Source: Watersipora subatra
Taxonomy: Eukaryota; Bryozoa; Gymnolaemata; Cheilostomatida; Watersiporidae
Direction of reading: 5' to 3'
NCBI RefSeq assembly: GCF_963576615.1
Contig: NC_088708.1
Location: 24,869,191 to 24,933,190, forward strand
DNA length: 64,000 nucleotides
Positions 15,176 to 27,147 of the stretch are shown piece after piece. The notes under the pieces are model-generated. The model was not told the DNA's origin. It saw only the letters and a program-made list of their open reading frames with translations, and searched no databases. How positions within the stretch are numbered: position 1 is the first letter of the stretch; each line of letters begins with the position of its first letter. A program made the position numbers and the translations under genes.

Positions 15176-18100
15176 ATGAGCGGAGATAAATCAGATACCG
15201 GTGTCAAGGCTGGAGAAGAAAAAGTTAAAATAGAAGAGATTCGTCCTAATGAGGATGATGAGAGTCAATCTTGTCGGACATTTGTCTTGCATGAGGAAGA
15301 CCACACATTGGGTAACGCCCTCAGGTGCGTGTCCTAAAAATGTAAAAGCAAAATTTTTGGTAAAGCTGTAGCAAAACGTGTGACCCCCAATGTCTCACAC
15401 CAAAAGGTTTAATATTTCGTGCATATAGATGCTATTATATGCCGTCTTACTGATCCCTCAGGAAGATTGCAGTGCAACTTAGCATATGGCGTATCTCGAT
15501 TTATAATATGCAGTTTGTTTGCTTTTGGTATCGACCAGTAATAGAAATATCGATGGCCACAATAAGTTAATGCTCAGCTCAAACGCTCAATTTTAAAGAA
15601 TGGTCATTTGCGAACAAGGTAAATGTGCAAGCAAGTAATCATTACCCGCTATCAGTAAGTTGGCTCTGTGTCTGAGTAAGTGGCTTAGTCCAATGGATTC
15701 TTGGTGATTATCGTAGAGACACAGTCGTTACCAGACTACTTTATTATTCACATATGAAGTTGCAACTTGCAAAATCACTCATAAACTTATCTACTAAGTA
15801 GTTTATTGCTTTTTGCTTTTCGTCCATCATTTTATTTTACATAACTTTTCCGGGCCGAGCAAACACTCGTAATCAGTCAAGCAAGAAAAAAGGCGTTAGG
15901 ATAAGGCATTGTAAGGAATAAATAACTTGAAGTTTTTCGTGTCAAAGACAAAGCTGACAATTAAAATGATCAGCTTGCTCATTGGCTGACCCTGATTGTG
16001 TTCAAGTTAGAAACCTTGATATAGTAACAAAAACGACATCGTAATTGCTAGTACATATTTTAAGATAATAATACAGTCATACCTAACATATTAGCTTAAA
16101 TATGTGATTGCGTCAAATTTTTGTTGGTTCTAACAGAAAGTATCAATTTTTTTCTATCAGTTGATATGTTGTTTTAGGCGAGCTCATTGTCAAGATATTT
16201 GAAGATTAAAGTCGACAAAAATTGATCGCGATAAAAACGCTCAGGCCAAACAAACATGCCCAGACTTGTCCAAAATGATGTATATAGTGAAACAGCCAGT
16301 CTCTATCTCTCGTATTCACATCGGCTATTGTGATAAGTCTAGTCCTACGCGGCTCTATTGGCATATATTTAATTTTGTATTTGCTCATGATTGCGAGAAT
16401 AAAATGTTAAATCTAGCTACAGATACATTATTATAAATGTTTCAAACGCCTCAAATAAGGATAATTACAAATTTGTCATATTAAATTTCTGTAAATGCTG
16501 TGTCAACATTTGAGTACCGACTACGAATCTGCCAGCCTACAATGATTAGGTCGTCGAGTTAACTTATTTCATCGCGGCCTTTGTATCCGCGAAGTTCTCA
16601 GTTGCTACCCACACCGGAAACGAGTTACTAAATAAAATAAGCAAGCTGCATATTTGAAAAGAATACGTGCAAATATATGGTGAAACCAACTGCATCCCTA
16701 AAAAATTCATGTATAGTCAATGTTATCTAGTCATTATTAGTATCAATTTGTAAAAATTAATTTACTGGTCACATTTGATTAGTTGATTCAAGTACTAAAC
16801 AAATGGTTTTGAGTTGACTGAAATAGTAAATGCAAAACAAGGTCCATTTCTTTGAATTCAATTAACCCACCGATTCTGGAAAAGGGCTAATAAAGCCATT
16901 CTTGCACCTGGTTGGCGGATTGTGGACTCACCTGTTTTCACTAAGTAGCGTGGAGCATAAAATCTTTTGAGCACTTATTATTTGGTCCAATGGAATTGAG
17001 TCGAGCTATGCAAAAGTACCTGTCAATACAGCTCTGATTCCACTTCATCCATCTATCAAACAAGATGTTTTGCAAATCATGTTTTGCATTATCTTATCTT
17101 CAACATTATTATATTATATAATTTTTATAAGCCAAAAAATTTTCATTTTAGCATAAGCTTTTATTAAAAACATCCATCCGAGTCGTGACCACTCCCATAG
17201 CTTCAGCTCATATAATAATACAAAGTACTCTACTGCAGTAAACTCAAGCAAAACATATCATGGTTTGTGCAGCGCACATTCATGTCTCTTTTTTTCGTGT
17301 ATGGCAGTTTCCACTAGAGTTGTCCTGATTTTGGTATCAGTGCCGATATGGGTGTTAAGTATCTGAATCGGTATTGGCCGATCTTTTTTTAAAAATTGAA
17401 AACTTCAGATACTTTTTACAAATCAACTATTTAGCAGAAAACAGAATTTTAGCCTGCTACACTAACAAAAAAATCATCAGCTGCATGTTCCTTACTTTAA
17501 TCTAATGAATTCTGGGGCTGCCACACAATCTATTTCATGTCTATAGCCTGATCAACATACCCACAGCTGAGGAATGTTTTTGCTTTAGTTAAGACGTAAT
17601 CACAAAGTGCAGTATTTCTCAATAACAACGATATGATTTATTGCAGCTAATTGCGAACAAGATAACAAAGATGGGGAAACAAGAATGCGGTGTAATATTT
17701 CTATTTACTAGCATTACGAAAGTAATTTGAGCAGTCAATGCATAAAGTTATCTATCCTCTCTCTTGATCCTGACGATATGATGTATCATTTGTATCGTAT
17801 AAAATAACCTTAGTTACTTATCGGTATTTGGCCTTTCCTCCTTTATCTGTGGCAAGTGAGTCTCTCTTCAGTACGGCTGGCGACATCGATAGTGATAAAA
17901 GATGGAGAGTTTTCACTGAGAGAATTGAATCACTAACGGTAATTAAAAAAAACATTGATTTGCTCTAAACTTTATACAGGCGCAGCAGTTCGTTCAGCAA
18001 GAGAGACTTCATTATCACAAACAAAGCTGTACCACTAATAGTAATTACCATTATTAATAACAACTCACAAGAAACACAGACTGTTTTGTTACTAGAGGCA

Positions 18101-21100
18101 CGGTATGTCAGTATGTGGATATATATACATGTATATCTTTTTTTTCATAAATACAAACAAATAAATACATATTTATATTTTCTTTGCATTTTATTTATAT
18201 TTGCATAATAAAATGAACAATTATCTATGCAACACAAAAGATTTGAATCAAATTATTTTTCAATAAGAATCGGTATATCGGATCGGTATCTGAATTGGCT
18301 GATGAAATTTGAATCGAGGCATCTCTAGTTTCCACCTGGCCACAACTGCTCCACTGGTGGCGGCACATAAACATCCTGTAATCAATAAAACAAATTAAAA
18401 AATATATGACATTCATAGATACGTCATTTTAATGTGTATCTACTGAAAGCTTTCAATTTGGGAGTTAGATAGATTGAGAGTGTAAAATTATAAAATGAAC
18501 AAATGTTTAACAAAAGCATAAGTACGCCAAGCCAACAATTCGATGCTTTGTTTCTGGGAGTTAAAGATGAGCATTGGTCAATCCATTTTCCTCACTTTCT
18601 ACAAGTGAGAAGTGAACGTAAATTCTAATCATAAATCTAATTTACTAGCTAAAACTGCCAAAGAAAATTTGAAGCAAATATTATAGCTAGGTGAAACGAT
18701 AAAAAAGTGATTGGTTATAGCAAAAAGTTATAAATGTATTCATGAGTAGTAAAATGATTACCTTTAGTTCAGTACATATCTATACATAGGAGGCTCAAAG
18801 TTAAAGGTAAATTTACCTCCATTCTTCTATCTTCTTCTGCAGCATATTGCTGCTGATGCCTGTCAGCTCTAACCATAAGCTGTCTGCCCCAATCCTTAAC
18901 CACCTGATGCTCAGAAAACTCTGAGTCACCTTCATTGGAATTGGAAGCATTGTTACAATTTTGTTGTTCGGCAATAAAGCATGTAAATGAAGCAATTCAG
19001 TAAATTAACAATGTTAATTGATTCAATAAATAACGATTGCGATGCCGATACTCAATCTAGAATTGAGTAAAATCCCTAACGAGGAGAATCACAAGCGATA
19101 ACATTTATCATGACCTATACAAAAATTTTGTGCTGATGATTGGCTAAAGAAGAGATCTTATATTTATCGCTCGTTGGTTCTTTTCAAATGTATCACCACT
19201 ATACACGTAACGAAATAAAGCACTCGCTCGAATCTGAGCGTTTTAAAAAATGATCTCATTCAAACGCTTATATCTCTGGATAGGGTTACTCTACAAAGAC
19301 AAAAATCACATTACATTGTAGCCGATGTTTTAGCCTTTTATTGGTCTTAATTTCATTTGATCGACTTTTTTGGCGCGATGACATGTTTAATGCGTTCTGG
19401 GACTGAGTTCATATGTCGATGTTCTTGTATCTCAGTGCAATATTTCCTATATAAAATAACTAAATATAAATTAATCCGTTCCCATAATATGAAACATTGC
19501 CTAAAACAGGATTTCATGATGGAAAATGTGTTTTTTATCATTGTAATCCACTACTTATGCTCACAAAGTAACAAATACCTATTTAGTGGTTATGATCTAC
19601 AACAAAATGTAACATTACTATGTACAACGCTGTATGGAGTTCTTACCTTCGAGACAGAACTTTTAGCTGGCCTTTTTAAAACTTTTTTTCAAACTGATTC
19701 GAAAATAAAGACTGAGCTATGCTGTTCTCAAAAGCGGCCTCTCACATACATGGCCACAAAGTGGCTGCATAGAGCTCCGGCTTCTTCCGGCATCTCAATT
19801 TTCTCATATGTTGGGGCACTTGTATGTCAAGGTTTAACTGTAATCCGTCTAAGGTACTGATTAATGCAAGTAATATTTTATTTGACAAACAACACTTGTA
19901 GAGTAGACAAGATAAAAATAAAAAATTTGCATAATGGTAGACTAATGGTGATAGGCATAGACAGAGTGATAGGCTAATGGCTATACAATTTCATTTAATA
20001 AAATGATTGTATAACTGCTTCCTGTTCACTGTATCACTGTTCCCCATGCAACTCTTATTGCTACATAAGCGTAGGTCTGTAGATGACCCTTACTTGTGAC
20101 AATGCAAAATGTTGAAAAAGGAAAACAACTGTAAGTATACATTGATCAAGAACCAGTGTAGCTGTTTGTGACTATTTTTCTGGTAAACTACACGTATACA
20201 TCGTATTTGTACGTAAACAAGTGTACCCATTTCAATAAATATTGCTCAACTCTTAAGCGTTCTATATGCAGCAGAGTGCAATGCACTGTCGGTTCTAATT
20301 TATCCTAAATACTTCAGGTTTTTAGCTTCAAATATTGTTTTGTAGAGTTAAAGAACTGTTCAGTTTTTGGTAGGATGCTGCTAGGTATATTTTACTAGGC
20401 ATGTTTGTTCACTCGTTCTTTCTGCGGCTATGTATACAGAGTAAAGAAAATGTCACTGACCTGTTCCATAAATTTAGCAAACAATAAGCTTGTAGTTAAA
20501 ATTTTGACACTCTTTATAACCTTTTGTTGTTAAACCCAAATCTTGTGACAGGGAAGAACACGCTGATTATATGTGGTCAGTTGTTAAAGGTTGACTTGCA
20601 ACAAAATTTACATTGCAGTTATTTGGTATCAAAAGGTTCACCTTGTCTTACTCTGCTGTGTTGGGGGTGCAAAATATGTGAAAATATGATTACAAGCTCT
20701 TAAAAGCTAAAAAAACTAACAGTTTATCGCAGTCATCATGAAAACGCCATAGTTTGGATTCCCTTTATTTCGATGACGCACTCAACTCGACGTGGTTATT
20801 GTTTTGAAACGTGATGTTATCACGTGAATTGAAATGCCAATAAAAGGCTCAATATAAAACGTCTCGTAGCACTAGTTTATGACAAACACTTCGAGTTCTA
20901 CCGGAAAGCCCTTATCAACTATAGATGCTCGCTACTTGACAGTTTCGTTTCAGCTTGGTCTAATCGTCTAGTCATAATCTGATCATGTGACCCATACTTC
21001 CTGCCAAATGGCGCAAACAATTTCTGCAGCATTTGTCGATTATTACGGGTGACCAACAGGCTCCTCATGTTTGTTAGGGGATGATATGTACTCCTTCAAG

Positions 21101-23611
21101 CTAAGGATAAAAACTTAAACTAATTTTTAGGCTAGGTTTTGAGATATCAGTGCTCAAAGCAACAGTATTACAATGATGATGAAATAGACACATGAGGATG
21201 GTTTTACACCATGAGGACATGGTTTGATTGAATGCGTGAAGTACATTTGTGAAAATATTTCAACTAATGAGGTTGCATGAATGTGTAAACAGAAGCACAT
21301 CGTATTCAACTACATCCCATTTGAGCCGTTTTGGAAAGAGATTCCAATCTACGGCATTTTCATGATGGCTGCGATTAACTGTTCGTTTTTGAGCTTTTAA
21401 GATCTTGTAATCACATTTCCACATATTTTGCACCTACAACACAACAGAGTAAGACCTGGTGAACCGTTTGATACCAAATAACTGTAATGTGAATTTTGTT
21501 GTAAATCAACCTCTAAGCGTAATATATCCGCTCATTTTCATTGTTTCCTCGTCATAGGAACATTTTGAGGCAGGTAACTCACAAAATCTCAACCGTCAAA
21601 TTTACCGCTTTTTGTTATATTTTGATTGTATGAGTATCTTGTTACTAGCTAAAAAATTTTACGGTATTTGGTGATTGCTAGGTGAACAAGATTTCATCTC
21701 CCGAGTATATTTATATTCATATCCATAAGTCGACTGTTATATATTATAAACTGCTCTTGTCTCTCGAATTTATCAACCGTAGTAGAGACTGACAAATGTC
21801 GCCCAGCGTCGTTTGTTTGGTATTTACAGAACGTGCTACAATTCTTCAATTAATGGAAGGGCAAAAATAGTATCAACATGTCGTATTGTGTACATCTAAA
21901 CAAAGCGTGTTGGCTAGGCGAGCTGGTCCAATAGCTATAACCCAAGCAGCGGTTGTCTTACGCTTCACTTGACTATTGTCTTTAGCCTTTTCTTTTCATA
22001 ACTGCGCATGATAATACTGCTCTTAATTACAAACATTTCCATTTATAGAATTGTTGCATCAGCATGAGACAGTTTTTGGCGTCTTTTCGGCAGCATTAAT
22101 ATTGATGGTATTGTTTTGTGACTGATTATAAGGCAAACTATGAGTAATATCAAAATGTTATTGAGGTTTGTGTTTGAAACAAGGAGATGATGCTGGCGTT
22201 ATGTGCCGTTTGGTTATGTATAACTAATTTGGAATAATAATTAATTTTCAGAACAATTAATCAGTTTTGAACAAGCTCAAAGGTAACGTTTATATGAATA
22301 CAGTGCACCCCAAGTTATGATCTCCCTGTTATGCAGTTTTTTGTCTTGTGATGTAGAATACGATGTTCTTTTGCCTTACGATGTGGATCGCGATGTTTTT
22401 CGTCTCATGCTGTGGAACGCGATGTTTTTTCGCTGTACGATGTGATACACTATGTTTTTTCGCCTCACGATGTAGGACACGATGTTTTTTTCGCCCTATG
22501 ATATCAACAAAAAATTTTCTCAAAATTCAAATATGGCAGTCAGTATGCTGAATACATCGAAATAATGAAGATGCCAATATGCTATTCGCCAAAATCCCTT
22601 CCACAACGAATGAAAGATTTCGTTCGTTGTGGGAGGGATTTCGTTCAGCAAGCATCATCTCTACATTTTGTAGAGATGATGCTTGCTCTCCCCCTCAGTT
22701 TAGCAATCTTCGTGTTTCGTAAATGCTTGATATTGCCTGAGTAGAATGAAAATTAGTAAAAAGTAAATGAAAGTTTATTCTGAATTTTAGCGTTTAGTAT
22801 AATATTTACTCTGAACTTTAATTCATCGTGCGTATATATAACTATACATGTATTACTACATATATAACTTAAGTTCGTTAGCCATGTGTTAAGTTTAATA
22901 GCGACGTCAAAGGAAGAAGTAAGAAAATTATTACCATTGCAATGAAGCTAGAGTTACTAGGTTAAATATAAGTTAAATATAGTTCCTTGAGTTAATATAC
23001 CGTTTTGTTACGAATTTTTAATATGTGCAGTACGTATTTAAAATTTTGATGTTTTTTACTAGGGGTGTTTGCATTAGATAATTACTATAGGTTTCTATAC
23101 CCCTCTCTCAACGACATTTTCGCCTTATGATGCCAACACCGGAACGAATTAATGTCATATGGCGGTGGTGCACTATATTGATAATTGTGTCCTAGTTGGC
23201 TGGCATCCATTTCGAACTTCATCTATCACTTCAAGACAAACGCACCTATAAATATTCAACATCTGTTGCTAGCGTAACATTATCCACTTTACAGTATTGC
23301 CATATATTTATGAAAAAAAACTCTTAGTTTTACTTAAATTATATTTATGGTTATGAAAGGATATCCTTGCATAAGGATGTTTGTCACTGTTGCTCAGGTA
23401 TGTGATAATGAAGGACCCAAGAGTCGAGGTCTGCGGCTATTCTGTTCCTCATCCTTCAGAAGACAAAATATTGCTGAGAATACAAACGGATACAACGTGC
23501 TCTGCTGAGGATGCCCTTCGGACAGGAGTGGATAACTTACAGTCACTCTCCGAACTTATTCTCAAGAAGTTTGACAAGGCAATTGAAAAACACAAACAAA
23601 GACTGTCTTGA
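15176..23611 (+). CDS. POLR1D: RNA polymerases I and III subunit RPAC2 (AC19)
   Basis: Shared small subunit of RNA polymerases I and III, the alpha-like partner of RPAC1 (AC40) in the assembly platform of both enzymes; nuclear/nucleolar. Coding exons 15176..15324 and 23398..23611 join across donor CAG/gtgcgt and acceptor gctcag with split codon AG/G (Arg50), giving 120 residues, normal for the family. The acidic N-terminus (residues 1-33) precedes the L/RPB11-type fold: HEEDHTLGNALR (39-50), then VCGYSVPHP and KILLRIQT, and a C-terminal helix ending KHKQRLS. These are the hallmark AC19 motifs. The ATG at 15176 lies five bases after an acceptor-like cttgcag, so a 5' UTR intron is likely. The 8,073-bp intron is packed with transposons. 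A candidate poly(A) signal lies at 24086. Identification is secure. Confidence 0.95.
17315..18327. mobile_element. Non-autonomous hAT transposon
   Basis: The ends TAGAGTTGTCC (left) and TAGAGATGCCT (right, reverse-complemented) form short imperfect inverted repeats fitting the YARNG start of hAT elements. They are flanked by an exact 8-bp duplication, GTTTCCAC, at 17307-17314 and 18328-18335; 8 bp is the hAT hallmark. Subterminal regions carry repeated GATACCGAT-like motifs in opposite orientations. The 1,013-bp body has no transposase frame. It sits in the POLR1D intron. Confidence 0.88.
19390..19845. mobile_element. Mariner-type MITE fragment, one end visible
   Basis: The right end, read on the minus strand, is CAGTTAAACCTTGACATAC bordered by TA, like the ends at 35468-35515. 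Inside are TCGTATCTCAGTGCAATATT and AATTAATCCGTTCC, strings that recur in invertebrate mariner-type MITEs. No matching left end was found, so the start given is approximate. An open frame of 167 codons over this stretch resembles no protein I know and is best read as repeat sequence. Confidence 0.4.
20587..21513. mobile_element. Fold-back element with about 185-bp inverted repeats
   Basis: The left arm (20587 to about 20770) and right arm (about 21333 to 21513) are reverse complements at roughly 85% identity by eye; shared blocks include CAGTTATTTGGTATCAAA and GTGCAAAATATGTG. Both outer ends abut a TA dinucleotide, compatible with a TA target duplication. The 560-bp centre has no transposase frame. 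It lies in the POLR1D intron. Superfamily uncertain. Confidence 0.75.
22335..22502. repeat. 30-bp tandem repeat, about five copies
   Basis: The motif atgtggaacgcgatgttttt recurs with anchors at 22351, 22381, 22410, 22440 and 22470. Because the period is a multiple of three, small open frames appear on both strands (60-plus codons); these are repeat artefacts, not genes. Confidence 0.8.
22592..22641. repeat. Imperfect hairpin with 19-bp stem
   Basis: AAATCCCT-T-CCACAACGAA pairs with TTCGTTGTGG-G-AGGGATTT across a 12-base loop; only one position in the stem mismatches. Directly followed by the perfect hairpin at 22647. Confidence 0.8.
22647..22687. repeat. Perfect 19-bp-stem hairpin, 3-base loop
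   Basis: AGCAAGCATCATCTCTACA, loop ttt, then its exact reverse complement. The perfect stem implies a recent origin or selection for pairing. It is inside the 22301-23175 element. Confidence 0.9.
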
Positions 23612-26600
23612 GACTGGCCAACGCCTTTGATTGATGTTAATTTCTAGCCATGCAGCTGGACACCTCAGGCTATTTCACAATGTTTTCCCTTGTGTGAGGC
23701 CAGCTTCCTTCCTGGTCAGGCGTTTTATATTCTTTGTCAGAGGAGGTGTGAGGGTTGATTGTGTAAAGCAATTATTATTACATGTAATGAGCTGAGGTGT
23801 AGACTACACGGGTTAACAGATACAATCCCTGGTATTGCTCTCGACTCTCTCACAATTACCTTCCTAGCTATTATTATATGAATGGTAACGTAATTTGTAT
23901 CTAGGGGACCTCCGCTAAGACAGCACACAATAGTATCAAATTTTGCAGCGCTAATTACCTCTTTTGTAAGGGTCATCAATAGACCATCGATATCTTCACC
24001 TCCCAGTGACTGATTTTCCTTAAAAAGATAAACTTAGTTAAATGACTCTACTGCGACAGCTCATTGCTCTAATTGCTTTAAATGTAATAAATTCACATCT
24101 GGTGTTGAAGTGTTCAAAAATCAGCCATTTTAATGTGGTCATAAGGAGTTTAGTAGGTCTGATCATGAATTTGGTGCTGTGTGACAACCGCTAATGAGTA
24201 AATAGCCTTGTGTTCATTCACACAATGACCTCCGCATGAGCCTTGCTAATTATCCACTATATTGAAGTGACAACACCAGTATAATTGATCGCGTGCTTGG
24301 TGATGTCAGTTGGTTTCTATTTGTTTATCCATCTTCCATATATTGATCAGCTGTTTGTTGTCTGTAACAAGCCTAGCAGGAGGCTGCACTCCACTACAGA
24401 CCTGCCACAAGGTCTACGACAGATATGTGACTTTGACGCAAAAAGATTCCAATAAATGCTTTTTCACAAAATTTAAAACTTGATGGGGGTCGCATGGTTC
24501 AGCCGACTAGATGATTTTATATACTGTATAATGTTTGGATGGTTTAGATGTCTGTTGAAGACTAAAATGGTTGGCTAGTTTGGAGACCATTAATATGCAT
24601 AATGTTATCTGTTGTCATTAATACCTCCTAATCTTGTTTATGTAAGAGCAGTGCACTTCTTCAGCCGTAATGGAGAATATGAACCCAAAATAGTCACTCT
24701 TTATGAAATCGTTATGGTCTCCAACATTGCCGGTTTGCGGCACATTCTTTGTGGCCAGTCAAATCTCGTTGTTAAATTAGCAAAAAGTCGCCAGCCTATA
24801 TTTCGTGAAATTTGTCTAGTCTAGTTTGTGACTGTTTTATACCTATAAGGTAAAATGAACAGTCTTTTAGCTAAAAGATTTAGCAAAATATGTTTTCATA
24901 GCAAACATATGTCAAATATTTGTCATACTACAAGAACAACGCTCCTGCCTCTGATTTTCTTATAAAATGTAATTATTTTAGTTTCTGGCACCATCAGTTT
25001 GTACTGGTATATTGTAGCGGGACTGGCTTGTTTAGTAAACGTTCTTAGATCTGGTGAAAACTGCTATTATTTTTAGTAGACTAAAGAGTGTGAAGATGTA
25101 GAAGATCTTTGAGGGCAACCCAAACACTCTCTTATTATATGATTAAATTAAACTAAAATTCTGCTTTTTGCAATTTCAACAAGAAACTTAGTACGGGAAA
25201 CAGAACATAAACATCGGCAGATTTGTTGATGCAGGTAAGTTTATTCCCTCCTAATGCTGCTGCCCATTAGCTGTGAGAGCGTTGGAGCATTTGATGACGC
25301 TCTTTTAGAACCTTCACAACATGTTGGACTCTACCGACTATCATTCTCGTGGTCAGACCTGCCTAAGAGTATTTGAGTACTCTAACAAGCCTCTTTAGTA
25401 ACCGAAACCTCAGGCTGTTATGATACTAACCATGTTCTTTTCTGCAAAATATTCTTTATATCGTTTTTGCAATTGGTGAATTCTGAATATTGTGTTTAGA
25501 CTACCTTATGGTAATCGAGGGACTGAATACGCGTACACAAGCATAAGAATAGGAAGTTTGTAAATGCAGCTAGTGATGTGCATGACATGAGTGGCCATGT
25601 TGATGAACACAGAGTAATTGGAATTGTTGTTTGTTTAGAACTTAGTTTGCGCTGAGTTAATCTCATAAACTTGTTCAAATATAAATAAGTATTTGTATAA
25701 GTATTGTAAATAAATATGTATTTGCTATGGCCTTTAATCCTCATTAGAAGCACACAAATCATTCGTTTCACTGCATTCTTAGCTTAAAAACACAGTCAAA
25801 CGCGACATGCGAAATTTGTTTGTTCTGAATTTCATGTTGTGTTCCAAAAATTGTATGATGGAGCTATATTCTTATCTGATTACATTATTGTTTATTCATT
25901 TTACAGTCAAAACTTGATAAATACTAAATTATATATAAACAACATAGTGACAATCAAAAGAAGAAGTTTTTTATTGTCATTTCATGCTCATGAAAAGCAA
26001 GCAAAGATGTGTAGCCTTGGTGATAGAGAAGAAATAGTACTCAGGAAGAGGTGATGATGAACATATAAAACTAGTCTAACCCAAGCTAGGTGAACTTCTA
26101 ATTAAGACAGCTATTTATAATTCATATTTTTAAATTACATTTTAAATTATCATGTCCAGCATCTCGGCTTTCACTCATTTCAGGCTCTTTTCATTTCATC
26201 ACTTTCACTTGCTTCCTCATGATAGCTACTAGACAGTTTCGTACTGCTTAGTGAATTGATCTACAAATGTTTGTTCATTTTTTACAAGTTCTTGCTCTAG
26301 TTTTAGGAAAAGCATTGACTGATCTTTGTTCACCACTACAACCACCCGTGCTAGACTTTTTTGGGTTCCATGATGTTTAAACTAAAAAGGAAGGTATTTT
26401 GTCACATTATTTAGAGGGAGACCAGCACGTACATGTATGTATTGTTTAACTAAACAGATGTTTTGAAAAACCTTTGATGATATGTGTTGGAAATTACTTG
26501 AGGTGTATCTCAAATATTTTTTTCAATTTCATACTGCATGTTGATGTACTTATATATTTAGGTAGTCACACCTATGCTTTCATCATTCCTCACATATCCT

Positions 26601-27025
26601 CGGACGCTTTGGTAACACTTTACATGGATTCTTCACCATCTTGACCACTGTGTGGCAGTGATTGATGAATAACATTATATAGTAGTCAAGTCGGTGCAGA
26701 GACTCTTAGGAGATTGAAGAACTCGAGTTGATTTGATAATGTAAAGCTCTGTGCGATCAGCAAGCGCGTGAGAAGCAAATGTGTGAAACAGGAAACGCTA
26801 GAAACGAAGCAGGATGTTACAATTAATGACACAGAAGAACTTCTTGCAGAGACATTCCCATCTGGAAACCTTCATTTTATTGTAACGGGTCAGAGTTTTA
26901 TTGGAATTACTTTGCAGGAGGCCCACCAACTAATTACCCTAAATACGAGTGTTATTTAGCTATTTATAAATCAATATACAAATCTAAAGAGAGCTTTGTC
27001 CAACCATTGCTCGGAGGATCACCGA
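23612..27025. other. POLR1D 3' UTR and intergenic region
   Basis: After the POLR1D stop no further exon could be supported. Candidate AATAAA signals lie at 24086-24091 and 24451-24456. An open frame at 26768-26959 (starting MRSKCVKQETLETK) immediately before the Not promoter has some coding-like composition but no clear splice context, and was not called. Confidence 0.45.
24086..24091 (+). terminator. Candidate poly(A) signal for POLR1D
   Basis: First AATAAA downstream of the POLR1D stop codon, implying a 3' UTR of about 490 bases. A second candidate lies at 24451. Confidence 0.4.
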
Positions 27026-27065
27026 CCAATCACAGCGAGGTTAGCTCCGCTTCAGTCTATAAAAG
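27026..27065 (+). promoter_or_regulatory. Not promoter: CCAAT box and TATA box
   Basis: CCAATCA at 27026 is followed 32 bp later by TATAAAAG at 27058-27065. With usual spacing, transcription would start near 27088 (context TTCAATTC), leaving a 5' UTR of about 60 bases before the ATG at 27148. Textbook core-promoter geometry, inferred from sequence only. Confidence 0.7.
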
Positions 27066-27147
27066 CAGGCAGCCTGTCTGAAACATTCAATTCAACGCCT
27101 CATCACTGTTCATATAAGATTCACAAACCCTTTGGAAAACCTACAAT

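Larger units (their letters stand above)
22301..23175. mobile_element. Mariner-like element with internal repeats
   Basis: The left end CAGTGCACCCCAAGTTATGA and the right end (reverse-complemented) TAGTGCACCACCGCCATATGA are imperfect inverted repeats, each bordered by TA. The interior contains a 30-bp tandem array (22335-22502), two adjacent hairpins (22592-22687) and a further copy of the array motif near 23110. No transposase frame. Located in the POLR1D intron, about 220 bp before its second coding exon. Confidence 0.6.

Noticed and set aside
19357-19860. 167-codon plus-strand open frame
   Set aside because: Lies in the POLR1D intron over MITE-like sequence; no domain, no splice or promoter context.
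22329-22551. Opposite-strand open frames of 62-64 codons rich in Lys/His or Cys/Phe
   Set aside because: Products of a 30-bp tandem repeat, whose length is a multiple of three.
26768-26959. 63-codon frame just upstream of Not
   Set aside because: No splice sites or homology; a distinct CCAAT/TATA promoter and ATG for Not follow it.
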